DNA from: a virus
DNA: 64,000 bases
Reading direction: 5' to 3' (one strand)
Virus record (IMG/VR): IMGVR_UViG_3300027852_000033
Coordinates: 1-64,000 of that record
Made by a program: the position numbers and the translations under genes. The notes beneath the pieces were generated by a model, which was not told the origin of the DNA, ran no database searches, and saw only the letters and a list, made by a program, of their open reading frames with translations. This document shows positions 12,187 through 19,179 of this stretch, in pieces (position 1 is the first letter of the stretch; every line of letters begins with the position of its first letter).

Positions 12187-14745
12187 TTATATAACTCTCA
12201 TACCTGGTTCCCTGACATAACCGATATAATCGACCATGTCTTTCAAGTTGTAGTCTCCTACAACTACTGGGAGTGAAGCCAGTATTGCTACTGATTTCGT
12301 TGTAATGGGTTTTTCATGCACTTTCGTTGCAAGTTTATCGAGGAATGCTTTTCCTCTTGTACTATTCACCATTACTAAAGCATAGAACAGTACTCGCATT
12401 GCATCAGATACCATAGCTGTGTCAGCCTTTAGTATCCTTTCCCTGATATCTGCAAGATGCTGATATGCATTATCAGTACCGTTCCGGAGAGCAGTGATGT
12501 GAGCCAGATACAGAGTATGTATCTGATGTGCAACTTTAACCGCCATTGGAGACCGATTAATAATTGCATTTATCTCACGAGCACACATTGGCCCTTTCTC
12601 CACTGATAGTTTCTCAGGGAAGGAACGGATTTCGTAGAATGATTGTCTGGTACCATATGACCATACCAGATCATTCTGCCCCATATACCTTAGGAAGGTT
12701 TCGTACTCCTCTATAATGCCATCTAAGTATTTCTTCCTTTTGGTATTTTTCTCTGACTTTGCATTCCATTTCAAAGTGGAATAGGCAGAGTTCTGTTCAC
12801 ACAAAACCATTGGTAAAGCATCCATAGCTTCTGCGAACAAAGGAGACATTGGGGTCATCTCCTTTCGGGCATCGTCCAATCTGTTCGGATAAATAACCGG
12901 CATGGTATCGGTCTTGGACAGTGCTCCAATTTCTTTACCTACATTCCCTTTAGCTACCATAAGGGTAGGGATATACTTAAGAATCCCATTCATGGTAACT
13001 ATATCCATAGGAAGGTCAAACGGCGGGATCACTTTCTTTGCCATATCAACCATGCCCTGGAGGGCAATTTCTATAGACGGGAGCAGATCAGAGCGATCCG
13101 CTGAAATTACAGTATCAGCGCAGTAATTTCCCATACCCACTGATAGTTTCCCAAAGGAACTGGCAGCGAATATATACACCAAGTTCGGTAATGCAGACGT
13201 TGCATCTGCATTCTTAGGAACATTACTTCCCAACCGGCTATTATCAAATATAGAATAGCCAACCATGGAGATTAAATCTCCATCAAAATCTCCACCAAAT
13301 CTATCAGCGAAGACATTTGGATCTACCGCTATTGCATCTAAACAGTGGGTTCTTGTAACTTTTGCCTCTCCCCAACCATTTGGATGTCTAGCTATCGATA
13401 CCAAATCTTTTGTAGATAAACCTAATCTACGTCTGTCAGAACCGCTTAATGCGATTCCATATTTACCTACCAAATTCGAAGGCATTGCAAATTTAGTAGA
13501 TCCAGGAACCCTTATCCTTAAGACAGAATTACGAATAAGCGGCCTGATCAATTCAAGTACCTTACTTGGGGGGCAAGGTAATCCACATACTAACATAGTA
13601 TTTACGGACTTTATTGAATTGAACAGTATATCCCGGTCTTCAATCTCTTCATCAGTTAGAATAAGAGCATCTTCTTCACTGATGTTCGCCATTTCGTTTA
13701 TGACCTTGGAAGTCATATTGATTAGCGGTTGTGCATTTCCATCAGCATATGAGGAATATGCATGGTGGATTTGTTCTGCGGCTTCTTTACGAGTTTGAGA
13801 CAATACCTTCATTGCCTCTGGCCGTACTGAATCGAGTTGCCGCCATTCTCGAGTTACAGTTGCCTTTTTGCCATTGACAGTGTTTAATACTTTCCACACA
13901 TCAAGACAATGGATGACATTGCGGCCATCCGTAAACTTAATATCCTTCTTGTTGCAGCATATAATATCACTATCAACAGAGAAAGATACCCCAGCAAAGT
14001 ACTGGACATCATACCAGTACTCATCCGGGATTACTAATCCAACTACCTTACCAACTGGAGTAGGGGATCCTTCTCCCATCTTCCTAGCTAGTTTGGTAAT
14101 ATCCTCATTGAAATAAAGCTTGACGATATTACTATCAAGTTTTACGTCAAGGGAACTCTTCTTAATAAAACAGAAAGAGTCCCAGTCCCTATAATAATTA
14201 TGCGGAGAATCTGGTGCCAGTTGGACTGTAGCCCCTGACATAACCAACTTGGATGTACCAAGCTGAAGATGCTGGGATAACGGCCCATACCGTCCACATT
14301 GAGGGTCTGGCTTGATAGGATCAAATATCCCATCATTAGCGAAAACCATAAATAGCCTGGCTTTCATCTCGCCATTTCTCTTGACCAATGAGTGTCGACC
14401 TGGATTACATGGTCCAAGTCTGTATTCAGCCGGCATCCATTTCCTAATCTTGACAGCGGCCTTGTTAATCTCCATCTTCCATGCAGAGAGAGTAGACTGT
14501 TGATCTATCTCTACTTCTACACACTTAAGATGGGAAGCGATGAAAGCCATTGCACCACACATGACTTCCGTTCTTATTACCTTACCTTTAATGTCATATA
14601 CTGAAATGACTGAAGATGGGCAATCTCGAGCTGCCTCAAGCTCGGTAATACCAATTTCACGTTCTTCCTTGGAGAACGCAAAATCTTCCCTACACCCTGG
14701 TTTGAGCCAAGGCTCGGGAAATACAGATTGTTCGTAGGTTTCCAT
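12187..14745 (-). CDS. YonO-like single-chain DNA-dependent RNA polymerase (putative)
   Basis: An 852-aa protein. The diagnostic site is GGDFDGD at residues 484-490 (D486, D488, D490), the magnesium-binding motif of double-psi beta-barrel RNA polymerases (NADFDGD in bacterial beta'). It is preceded by RHPNGWGEAKVTRTHCLD, as in beta' where R-P..H precedes the site. A second barrel-like region, with IRVPGSTKFAMPSNLVGKYG near 427-446, fits the conserved lysine barrel. Length and single-subunit form match phage SPbeta YonO (about 840 aa) and the eukaryotic QDE-1 group, and no other RNAP subunit lies in the window. Probable role: transcription of a subset of phage genes. AGGAGGATTCCAAT precedes the start, and tRNA-like elements flank the gene on both sides. 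Confidence 0.75.
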   Translation of the reverse strand: METYEQSVFPEPWLKPGCREDFAFSKEEREIGITELEAARDCPSSVISVYDIKGKVIRTEVMCGAMAFIASHLKCVEVEIDQQSTLSAWKMEINKAAVKIRKWMPAEYRLGPCNPGRHSLVKRNGEMKARLFMVFANDGIFDPIKPDPQCGRYGPLSQHLQLGTSKLVMSGATVQLAPDSPHNYYRDWDSFCFIKKSSLDVKLDSNIVKLYFNEDITKLARKMGEGSPTPVGKVVGLVIPDEYWYDVQYFAGVSFSVDSDIICCNKKDIKFTDGRNVIHCLDVWKVLNTVNGKKATVTREWRQLDSVRPEAMKVLSQTRKEAAEQIHHAYSSYADGNAQPLINMTSKVINEMANISEEDALILTDEEIEDRDILFNSIKSVNTMLVCGLPCPPSKVLELIRPLIRNSVLRIRVPGSTKFAMPSNLVGKYGIALSGSDRRRLGLSTKDLVSIARHPNGWGEAKVTRTHCLDAIAVDPNVFADRFGGDFDGDLISMVGYSIFDNSRLGSNVPKNADATSALPNLVYIFAASSFGKLSVGMGNYCADTVISADRSDLLPSIEIALQGMVDMAKKVIPPFDLPMDIVTMNGILKYIPTLMVAKGNVGKEIGALSKTDTMPVIYPNRLDDARKEMTPMSPLFAEAMDALPMVLCEQNSAYSTLKWNAKSEKNTKRKKYLDGIIEEYETFLRYMGQNDLVWSYGTRQSFYEIRSFPEKLSVEKGPMCAREINAIINRSPMAVKVAHQIHTLYLAHITALRNGTDNAYQHLADIRERILKADTAMVSDAMRVLFYALVMVNSTRGKAFLDKLATKVHEKPITTKSVAILASLPVVVGDYNLKDMVDYIGYVREPGMRVI

Positions 14746-14814
14746 ATTGGAATCCTCCTAAATGAAATTTGCAATCCATAATAAATTACAGATTGCGACT
14801 ATATACATAGCCAT

Positions 14815-14859
14815 TTGGGGCAGAAGGAATCGAACCTTCCAGAATACCATATACCCCAA
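14815..14859 (-). ncRNA. tRNA-like element 2
   Basis: Minus strand: TTGGGGTA, TATGGTATTCT, T arm GGAAGG-TTCGATT-CCTTCT, then GCCCCAA. The 8-bp outer helix is complete (one G-U). It begins a few bases after the stop of 14865-15167. It is followed, before the polymerase ribosome site, by a GCAATC/GATTGC hairpin. Compared with element 4 the third outer pair is G-C instead of A-U, a compensatory change. Confidence 0.75.
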
Positions 14860-14864
14860 CCTTA

Positions 14865-15167
14865 CTATGACCAGAAAATCACTTTCCCGCCCATATCTTT
14901 TAGAATGATGTGAACTTTCACATCATTTAACTCCCCAGAGTAATAATTCTGGGAAGCATGCTTCTCTATTATATATCTACCTGCTTTTGTTATTACTGCG
15001 ACACCATCTGGAATACCCCCCAATGCCGCGACTTTTATTTTTGGAACATCACTAATCCAAAAATACTGCTCCCCCTTCTGGTTGCAGTTTTGAGGAGTAA
15101 CTTTTACTTTCCCTCCTGGAGTTACTCTGACCTTAACTAAACTTATTTCATGTTGTTTCTTACTCAT
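14865..15167 (-). CDS. Small beta-rich hypothetical protein (100 aa)
   Basis: MSKKQHEISLVKVRVTPGGK, with repeated beta strands (KVKVT, KIKVAALGG, GVAVITKAGRYII, VKVHIILKD). AGGGGGCTTT precedes ATG 15167; the frame is open further upstream but without a site. Located between tRNA-like elements 2 and 3 and next to the polymerase gene, so a transcription-related partner is conceivable but unproven. It may be a small beta barrel. Confidence 0.6.
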   Translation of the reverse strand: MSKKQHEISLVKVRVTPGGKVKVTPQNCNQKGEQYFWISDVPKIKVAALGGIPDGVAVITKAGRYIIEKHASQNYYSGELNDVKVHIILKDMGGKVIFWS

Positions 15168-15242
15168 AAAGCCCCCTATACGGTTAAGGTTCGCCAACCA
15201 TTATTGATCTGTTTTACAGACCGCGGCCACATATGTAGCCAT

Positions 15243-15288
15243 TCGGAGCATGGGGAATCGAACCCCATAACTTCTACCATAACCCCAA
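15243..15288 (-). ncRNA. tRNA-like element 3
   Basis: Minus strand: TTGGGGTT, ATGGTAGAAGTT, T arm ATGGGG-TTCGATT-CCCCAT, then GCTCCGA. The T stem is a perfect 6 bp with a sequence quite unlike elements 1 and 2, yet the loop is the same. It is followed by GGCTACATATGTGGCC, itself a hairpin, and by a GATCTGT/ACAGACC hairpin before the next ribosome site. Confidence 0.75.
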
Positions 15289-15300
15289 CAATATGTGGAT

Positions 15301-15513
15301 CTAGTTACTTAAAGACTGAGTATAGATGTAATCCCAATCAAGATCCGGGTGTTCCTTCTCAAGCTTCTTAAGCTTAAGAAGTGTTGCCCCACTCTCCTTC
15401 CATGCTGCAAGAGTAGTCTTGAATTTTGAAGATCTCTTAGTCATCGAATCAATTTGATCATGATTCAATTCCTTTAAGAGCTTGCTAAATGCGTTAAATG
15501 TGTTTCGATCCAT
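15301..15513 (-). CDS. Small helical protein, twin copy 2 (70 aa)
   Basis: Starts MDRNTFNAFSKLLKELNHDQ and ends DYIYTQSLSN, about 80 percent identical to the 15640-15852 protein. AGGAGGTCCGTA precedes ATG 15513. Charged and helical with a central K-rich segment (TLLKLKKLEKEHP). Gene, ribosome site and upstream RNA hairpins were duplicated together. Function unknown. Confidence 0.65.
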   Translation of the reverse strand: MDRNTFNAFSKLLKELNHDQIDSMTKRSSKFKTTLAAWKESGATLLKLKKLEKEHPDLDWDYIYTQSLSN

Positions 15514-15580
15514 TACGGACCTCCTGAAATAAAATAGTAATCTGTAATACAATACAGATTGCGGCCACATATATGACCAT

Positions 15581-15627
15581 TTGGAGTAGAGGGAATCGAA
15601 CCCTACAGTATCTACCATATACTCCAA
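15581..15627 (-). ncRNA. tRNA-like element 4
   Basis: Minus strand: TTGGAGTA, TATGGTAGATACTG, T arm AGGG-TTCGATT-CCCT, then CTACTCCAA. The outer helix TTGGAGTA/TACTCCAA is a perfect 8 bp, and TAT...ATA around the GG could form a short D stem. It is followed by GGTCA-N6-TGGCC and AATCTGTA-N6-TACAGATT hairpins. It lies between the twin 70-aa genes. Confidence 0.8.
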
Positions 15628-15639
15628 CAATATATACTT

Positions 15640-15852
15640 CTAGTTACTTAAAGAATGGGTATATATATAATCCCAATCTAAATTTGGATGTTGATCCTCA
15701 AGCTTCTTAAGCCTGATAAGAGCTTTGCCACTTTCTTTCCACGCATCCATAGTTGCACTGAAGCGGGAAGATCTTTTGGTCATTGAATCAATCTGATCAT
15801 GATTCAATTCCTTTAAGAGTTTGCTGAATGTATTAAATGTATTACGATCCAT
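15640..15852 (-). CDS. Small helical protein, twin copy 1 (70 aa)
   Basis: MDRNTFNTFSKLLKELNHDQ to DYIYTHSLSN. AGGAGGTCCACC precedes ATG 15852. First gene of the long minus-strand accessory block, directly downstream of the divergent control region and of the TTTACCT-A-AGGTAAA palindrome. As the first gene it may be strongly expressed early. Paralog at 15301-15513. Confidence 0.65.
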   Translation of the reverse strand: MDRNTFNTFSKLLKELNHDQIDSMTKRSSRFSATMDAWKESGKALIRLKKLEDQHPNLDWDYIYTHSLSN

Positions 15853-15884
15853 GGTGGACCTCCTAATGAAATGTTATATACCTA

Positions 15885-15899
15885 TTTACCTAAGGTAAA
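15885..15899. promoter_or_regulatory. Candidate operator palindrome
   Basis: TTTACCT-A-AGGTAAA, 7-bp arms with a one-base centre, about 20 bp upstream of the ribosome site of the first minus-strand gene. TATATAAC, a possible -10, lies between the palindrome and that site on the minus strand. Position and symmetry suit a repressor site. Confidence 0.45.
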
Positions 15900-15965
15900 A
15901 CATGGGGAGGCTCGAATGAGATTCCCTCTATTGGTATATATACACTGGGTCTATGTGGATTATCT

Positions 15966-16055
15966 CAAAACAGGATTTGGCCCCCTATAAGGGGTCTAGG
16001 TGTTTCACCTCAAAACTGAATCCAGGTTTCTATAAGGGTCTATTCGGTTCACCCC
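15966..16055. repeat. Tandem 45-bp repeats
   Basis: Unit 1 (15966-16010) and unit 2 (16011-16055) both begin CAAAAC, carry CTATAAGGG and GTCTA, and end with (G/T)TTCACC. A third degenerate unit starting GGAATC follows. Each unit can fold into a hairpin. Probably a regulatory array. Confidence 0.6.
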
Positions 16056-16430
16056 GGAATCAAATCCGGGTTTTATAATGATTTCTTTCCCAAATAAGTT
16101 AACACGGGGTTTTCTTCCGGATACGAGGGTAATATTTTTTTTTCCGCGCTGTATTCTGGAAAGAAATAATACCCCCCTATCTAAATACTATTCTTCTAAT
16201 GGAATATTATTTTCTATCTAATTAATGTTTTGTGGTTGCTATATTTCTCTCACTGATTATCCTATGGATAGAATTCTGGAAATATAGGCTACAGAAGCAA
16301 TACTCTATTGAGGTAATATTGGAGTATTAAAGATTCCTGGCCTATAAGTTTAATGCCTGACGAGACGGGGGGTTTAAATAGGCATAGGAAAAGATTACCG
16401 ATTTATAAAATTTAACCGGGGGTTTAAAAG

Positions 16431-16625
16431 ATGTTGAAAAATACAAAATTTAACTGGGTATGTATTCACTGCCATAAAAAGAATATCGAAGTCGTTAAAT
16501 TTCAGTTTGATATTCCCCAGAACTATTCTGTTTTGTGGACGTGTGCAAAATGCAATAAGGTAACAAAGATAACTTTCGAGTTCGGCGCCGGCTTTCCCCC
16601 TCCATACCAAAACCCCGAGGGATAG
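16431..16625 (+). CDS. Zinc-ribbon protein (64 aa)
   Basis: MLKNTKFNWVCIHCHKKNIE, with WTCAKCNKVT near residues 36-45: two C-x2-C knuckles about 25 residues apart form a zinc ribbon. GGGGG lies upstream of the ATG with about 8 nt spacing. First plus-strand gene after the divergent control region, so likely an early regulator or accessory protein. No specific family. Confidence 0.65.
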   Translation: MLKNTKFNWVCIHCHKKNIEVVKFQFDIPQNYSVLWTCAKCNKVTKITFEFGAGFPPPYQNPEG

Positions 16626-16720
16626 TTAGATAAATAACAAGGATGAGTAATATGAAAGTATTGAGAAAATAAATCATTGGGAAGAAAATATGTAATCAAG
16701 TTTATGGGGGGTACCGGGCA

Positions 16721-16999
16721 ATGAATATTATACGCAAAATCTATAGCAAGGTAGGTAGAATAATGGGACCAAAATATCACTATTTGAATTGTGAAATAGA
16801 AGAGTACATAGAAATAGAGAAGGACCGCAAGAAGTTTGTAATAGTGAAAGACAGTCAGGATTATGAATATAATGATAGAGTATATTTACGAGAAACGGCT
16901 AACGGAAAAGAGACAGGACGGGTAAGGCCCTGGTTTTCAATTAAGTATATAGAAAGGAACGCGGATGGGTTATCCCCGGGTTATTGTATTTTGTGTTAG
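16721..16999 (+). CDS. Hypothetical protein (92 aa)
   Basis: MNIIRKIYSKVGRIMGPKYH, acidic-basic mixed, with RPWFSIKYIERNADG toward the end. GGGGGTACCGGGCA precedes the ATG. Soluble; possibly an SH3-like or OB-like small beta domain (VIVKDSQDYEYNDRVYL). Not recognised. Confidence 0.55.
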   Translation: MNIIRKIYSKVGRIMGPKYHYLNCEIEEYIEIEKDRKKFVIVKDSQDYEYNDRVYLRETANGKETGRVRPWFSIKYIERNADGLSPGYCILC

Positions 17000-17026
17000 A
17001 GAATATTTAATGTCAGGATAGACAGT

Positions 17027-17063
17027 GATTTTGTCCCAAACGATTTTGTCCCATCTGGGAGGA
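17027..17063 (+). promoter_or_regulatory. Direct repeat and hairpin over a ribosome site
   Basis: GATTTTGTCCCA occurs at 17027-17038 and 17042-17053. The end of the second copy forms TCCCA-TC-TGGGA (17049-17060), whose right arm overlaps the GGGAGGA ribosome site of the gene at 17072. Such pairing could lower or gate translation. Confidence 0.35.
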
Positions 17064-17071
17064 TATAGAAC

Positions 17072-17260
17072 ATGGGTTTGAATTATGTGGATATAGTAAC
17101 AAAGGGTTATGAGGGCTGGTTAAATCTATTCATAGACGAATATATAATTACAGTGGTAAGCAATGGTTATTTAGCTGACAAAATACGGGCAGAAGTACCA
17201 GAGAGGGGTTCGATTAGAAATACCGAAGAACACGATGAAATACAAGGAGTATTGTTCTGA
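17072..17260 (+). CDS. Hypothetical protein (62 aa)
   Basis: MGLNYVDIVTKGYEGWLNLF to EIQGVLF. GGGAGGATATAGAAC precedes the start. The ribosome site can pair with an upstream TCCCA. Not recognised; the C-terminal DEIQG is also seen in the 17576-17875 protein (RGDEIQGD), a faint hint of relatedness. Confidence 0.55.
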   Translation: MGLNYVDIVTKGYEGWLNLFIDEYIITVVSNGYLADKIRAEVPERGSIRNTEEHDEIQGVLF

Positions 17261-17296
17261 TTAACAATAAAATAAATGATGTGGGGAGGGCGGACA

Positions 17297-17572
17297 ATGG
17301 GTAGTGAAATAGATATGAGGAATTTGGGTTATTTTAGAATTAAGTATAGTACTATAAAAAATAACATTGAAGAAGTAATTGAGATTTTTTCGTTACTTAA
17401 AGTAGTTCCAATAAAGGCAGAACTTAGACTGGACTCAAATGAGTTTGAATATTTGGCTATTTCTGAAAGATTTGAAAGAGTACCGGCGGGTTGTACCGCC
17501 CCCGATTATGAATTACGAATAACAAGGTCAAATGCTGGTAATATCGAATTAATAGAAGTGGGGAAAATATAA
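17297..17572 (+). CDS. Hypothetical protein (91 aa)
   Basis: I chose ATG 17297 because GTGGGGAGGG ends 6 nt before it; the earlier ATGs at 17276/17279 overlap this site. MGSEIDMRNLGYFRIKYSTI, then KAELRLDSNEFEYLAISERF and ELRITRSNAGNIEL. Mixed alpha/beta, not recognised. Confidence 0.55.
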   Translation: MGSEIDMRNLGYFRIKYSTIKNNIEEVIEIFSLLKVVPIKAELRLDSNEFEYLAISERFERVPAGCTAPDYELRITRSNAGNIELIEVGKI

Positions 17573-17575
17573 CAA

Positions 17576-17875
17576 TTGAATAAACTACTAATGGAATATA
17601 AATGGTTTAATGACTATGTTAAACATGAAATAGGCATTGTTGCGAATGGAAGACTATTTTACCCAACTAGAAGACCAGTTCATAGTTGTAAAAATTGTCA
17701 GTTTTTATGCAACAATCAATGTGATATTAATGTAGAGTTTGATCTAATTGGTCAACCTTATTCAAACTGCTTTCCCTGCAAAAGTAATAAATATGCAGGT
17801 CGAGGTGACGAGATTCAGGGGGATAGCTTAAGAGTTGCTATCCTTGAATTATGCCAAAAAGAGGATGATGAATAG
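17576..17875 (+). CDS. Cysteine-rich metal-binding protein (99 aa)
   Basis: HSCKNCQFLCNNQCD around residues 38-52 has four closely spaced cysteines, followed by NCFPCKSN near 66-73, so up to six ligands. This resembles small phage zinc or Fe-S proteins. The start is TTG 17576 with GTGGGGAAAATAT upstream; ATG 17591 is an alternative. It ends one base before the next gene, so the pair is co-translated. Confidence 0.55.
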   Translation: MNKLLMEYKWFNDYVKHEIGIVANGRLFYPTRRPVHSCKNCQFLCNNQCDINVEFDLIGQPYSNCFPCKSNKYAGRGDEIQGDSLRVAILELCQKEDDE

Positions 17876-18313
17876 ATGGATAGCATATACGAAGAACTAT
17901 GGATGTTAAGGGCGGAAATAATTGGGGATGTTATTCCTGTGAATTGGTGTAAGACAATAAGAAAAGATAATAGCCCTGGAGAACCTGACATTATAGCGTG
18001 TTTAATATTAGCAAATATTATAGCATGGTATATGCCTATTAAGGAAATAGATGTCGATATGGAAATGATACATTTCTTTGGATTTGGACAGAAATTTAGT
18101 GGTAGTAGATTACGGAGAGACTATCAGTATTATTCAAACTGTCTAGGAGTATCAGATACAATGGCCAGAGAAGCAATAAACAATTTGGTTAGATTGAAAT
18201 TGATAACTGAAGAAATCGAATATACATACGTCGGATCAGGGATAGATACTATATCAATGTATCTGGAACCGAATATTGAAAAAGTATTTGGTATTACTTG
18301 GCCGGAGGAATAA
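17876..18313 (+). CDS. Winged-helix DNA-binding protein (putative)
   Basis: A 145-aa protein. YYSNCLGVSDTMAREAINNL at about 82-101 followed by VRLKLITEE is a typical helix-turn-helix plus wing, as in phage replisome organiser or MarR/ArsR-like folds. The N-terminal half resembles phage replication-initiation N-domains (LILANIIAWYMPIKEI). Start ATG abuts the previous stop. Part of its sequence is duplicated at 18547-18624. Role: transcription regulator or replication initiator, undecided. Confidence 0.55.
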   Translation: MDSIYEELWMLRAEIIGDVIPVNWCKTIRKDNSPGEPDIIACLILANIIAWYMPIKEIDVDMEMIHFFGFGQKFSGSRLRRDYQYYSNCLGVSDTMAREAINNLVRLKLITEEIEYTYVGSGIDTISMYLEPNIEKVFGITWPEE

Positions 18314-18390
18314 TGTGCAGCACAATACCGATAATAGTTTTTGTTTGTGGGGCACAAAAGGAAATGAAGAATGAAGGTATATTACATTAG
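18313..18390 (+). CDS. Possible 25-aa leader peptide
   Basis: Starts on TAATG overlapping the previous stop, with GGAGGAA 4 bases upstream, and reads MCSTIPIIVFVCGAQKEMKN to GILH. It overlaps the start of the next gene (18371) in another frame. Could couple translation of the two genes; may be spurious. Confidence 0.3.
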   Translation: MCSTIPIIVFVCGAQKEMKNEGILH

Positions 18391-18550
18391 TGGGGTTGTT
18401 AAAAGTGGCGATTATGAAGAAAGCTTTGAAAGAATAGTCGAAGCTAAATCGAAAGGAAAGGCATATAGAAAATTAAAAGCTATATTAAATGATTCTATGG
18501 GAATAAATATAGATAATTTTTATGAAACAACAAGTGATGCAAGGTTATAG
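18371..18550 (+). CDS. Small basic protein (59 aa)
   Basis: MKVYYISGVVKSGDYEESFE through TTSDARL. AAGGAAATGAAGA lies just upstream. Helical, charged. Its 3' end touches a partial duplicate of 17876-18313. Not recognised. Confidence 0.5.
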   Translation: MKVYYISGVVKSGDYEESFERIVEAKSKGKAYRKLKAILNDSMGINIDNFYETTSDARL

Positions 18551-18624
18551 CATGGTATATACCTATTAAGGAAATAGATATCGATATGGAAACCATATTA
18601 CTTGGCCGGAGGAATAACGTGCAG
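18547..18624 (+). pseudogene. Internally deleted duplicate of the winged-helix gene
   Basis: Bases 18547-18592 match 18020-18065 at about 95 percent, then jump to a match with 18292-18323 (ATTACTTGGCCGGAGGAATAA...). About 225 bp of the source are missing between the two parts. The copied 3' end supplies GGAGGAATAAC in front of a GTG at 18619. Confidence 0.65.
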
Positions 18625-18711
18625 GAAATATATGATTCAAAAATTAAATCTTTAGAAGAGAGGTTAGGACATGAACGAACAAGAAACAGAAAAACGTACC
18701 TTGTTTTTTAA
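18619..18711 (+). CDS. Possible 30-aa ORF created by the duplication
   Basis: GTG start preceded by GGAGGAATAAC, both inherited from the copied gene end: MQEIYDSKIKSLEERLGHER to YLVF. Overlaps the start of the next gene by 41 nt. Helical and charged; may be a new leader ORF. Low confidence. Confidence 0.3.
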   Translation: MQEIYDSKIKSLEERLGHERTRNRKTYLVF

Positions 18712-18949
18712 GACGGAACCGTATCAAGGATATGTCATTACCGCATGGCAGGTCGATTCACAAGATGATGCTGTTGTGACTATTGAAAGAAATGGGACAT
18801 TAATTCGTAGTTTTGCTTTCCCTGCTTATAAGATATGGAATATTGAAGCGCATGCAAATGATATCATTGAAAGTGAGATAGAGAAGAATACTGAAGGTTA
18901 TATGCTTGCAGGATCAGACGGTCTTGGTGGAAATGTCTTTGGGCAATAA
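18671..18949 (+). CDS. Hypothetical protein (92 aa)
   Basis: MNEQETEKRTLFFKTEPYQG, beta-rich middle (VTIERNGTLIRSFAFPAYK), helix, and C-terminal GSDGLGGNVFGQ. The site GAGAGGTTAGGAC precedes the ATG. After its stop the same frame continues for 19 coding-like codons (TELKYLEKEIVKIQKDSK) that resemble the end of the next protein. Not recognised. Confidence 0.55.
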   Translation: MNEQETEKRTLFFKTEPYQGYVITAWQVDSQDDAVVTIERNGTLIRSFAFPAYKIWNIEAHANDIIESEIEKNTEGYMLAGSDGLGGNVFGQ

Positions 18950-19005
18950 ACTACAGAATTAAAATATCTTGAAAAAGAAATAGTTAAGATCCAGAAGGAT
19001 AGCAA

Positions 19006-19179
19006 ATGAATGAAATAAAGAGGCCTATGATTGTTGAAAAGTATGCAGATAATGGAGAGCATTCACATTGGTCAGTTATTGACAGGGAGGATGGGAAAAC
19101 AATTATTGAAGATATAGAAGAAGCAAGATACCTCGAAAATGAAATACGTATGTTAGTTGAACGACGAAATAATTTATAA
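19006..19179 (+). CDS. Hypothetical protein (57 aa)
   Basis: MNEIKRPMIVEKYADNGEHS then HWSVIDREDGKTIIEDIEE and a C-terminal helix ARYLENEIRMLVERRN. AGAAGGATAGCAA precedes ATG 19006. Not recognised. Confidence 0.55.
   Translation: MNEIKRPMIVEKYADNGEHSHWSVIDREDGKTIIEDIEEARYLENEIRMLVERRNNL

Larger units (their letters stand above)
15853..16430. promoter_or_regulatory. Divergent control region
   Basis: About 580 bp without genes, between the minus-strand and plus-strand blocks. It contains a perfect palindrome at 15885-15899, at least two tandem 45-bp repeats at 15966-16055 with a degenerate third, a CCCC-TATA-AGGGG hairpin, a CCCGGA/TCCGGG hairpin near 16053-16070, a T-rich run at 16135-16143 and an AATACTC/GAGTATT hairpin near 16300-16328. 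Promoters for both directions are expected here, but I could not pick consensus hexamers convincingly. Confidence 0.6.

Noticed and set aside
13265-13798. A 177-codon plus-strand ORF opposite the polymerase gene
   Set aside because: It is antisense to strongly motif-bearing coding sequence, has no ribosome site and reads as low-complexity S/T/A sequence; a shadow of the polymerase frame.
15905-15935. A T-arm-like string in the control region (GGCTCGAATGAGATTCC)
   Set aside because: It lacks the T-loop order and the flanking acceptor strands found in the four real tRNA-like elements.
17200-17225. GGGGTTCGATTAG resembling a T arm on the plus strand
   Set aside because: There is no complementary CCCC arm and the string is within the coding frame of the gene at 17072.
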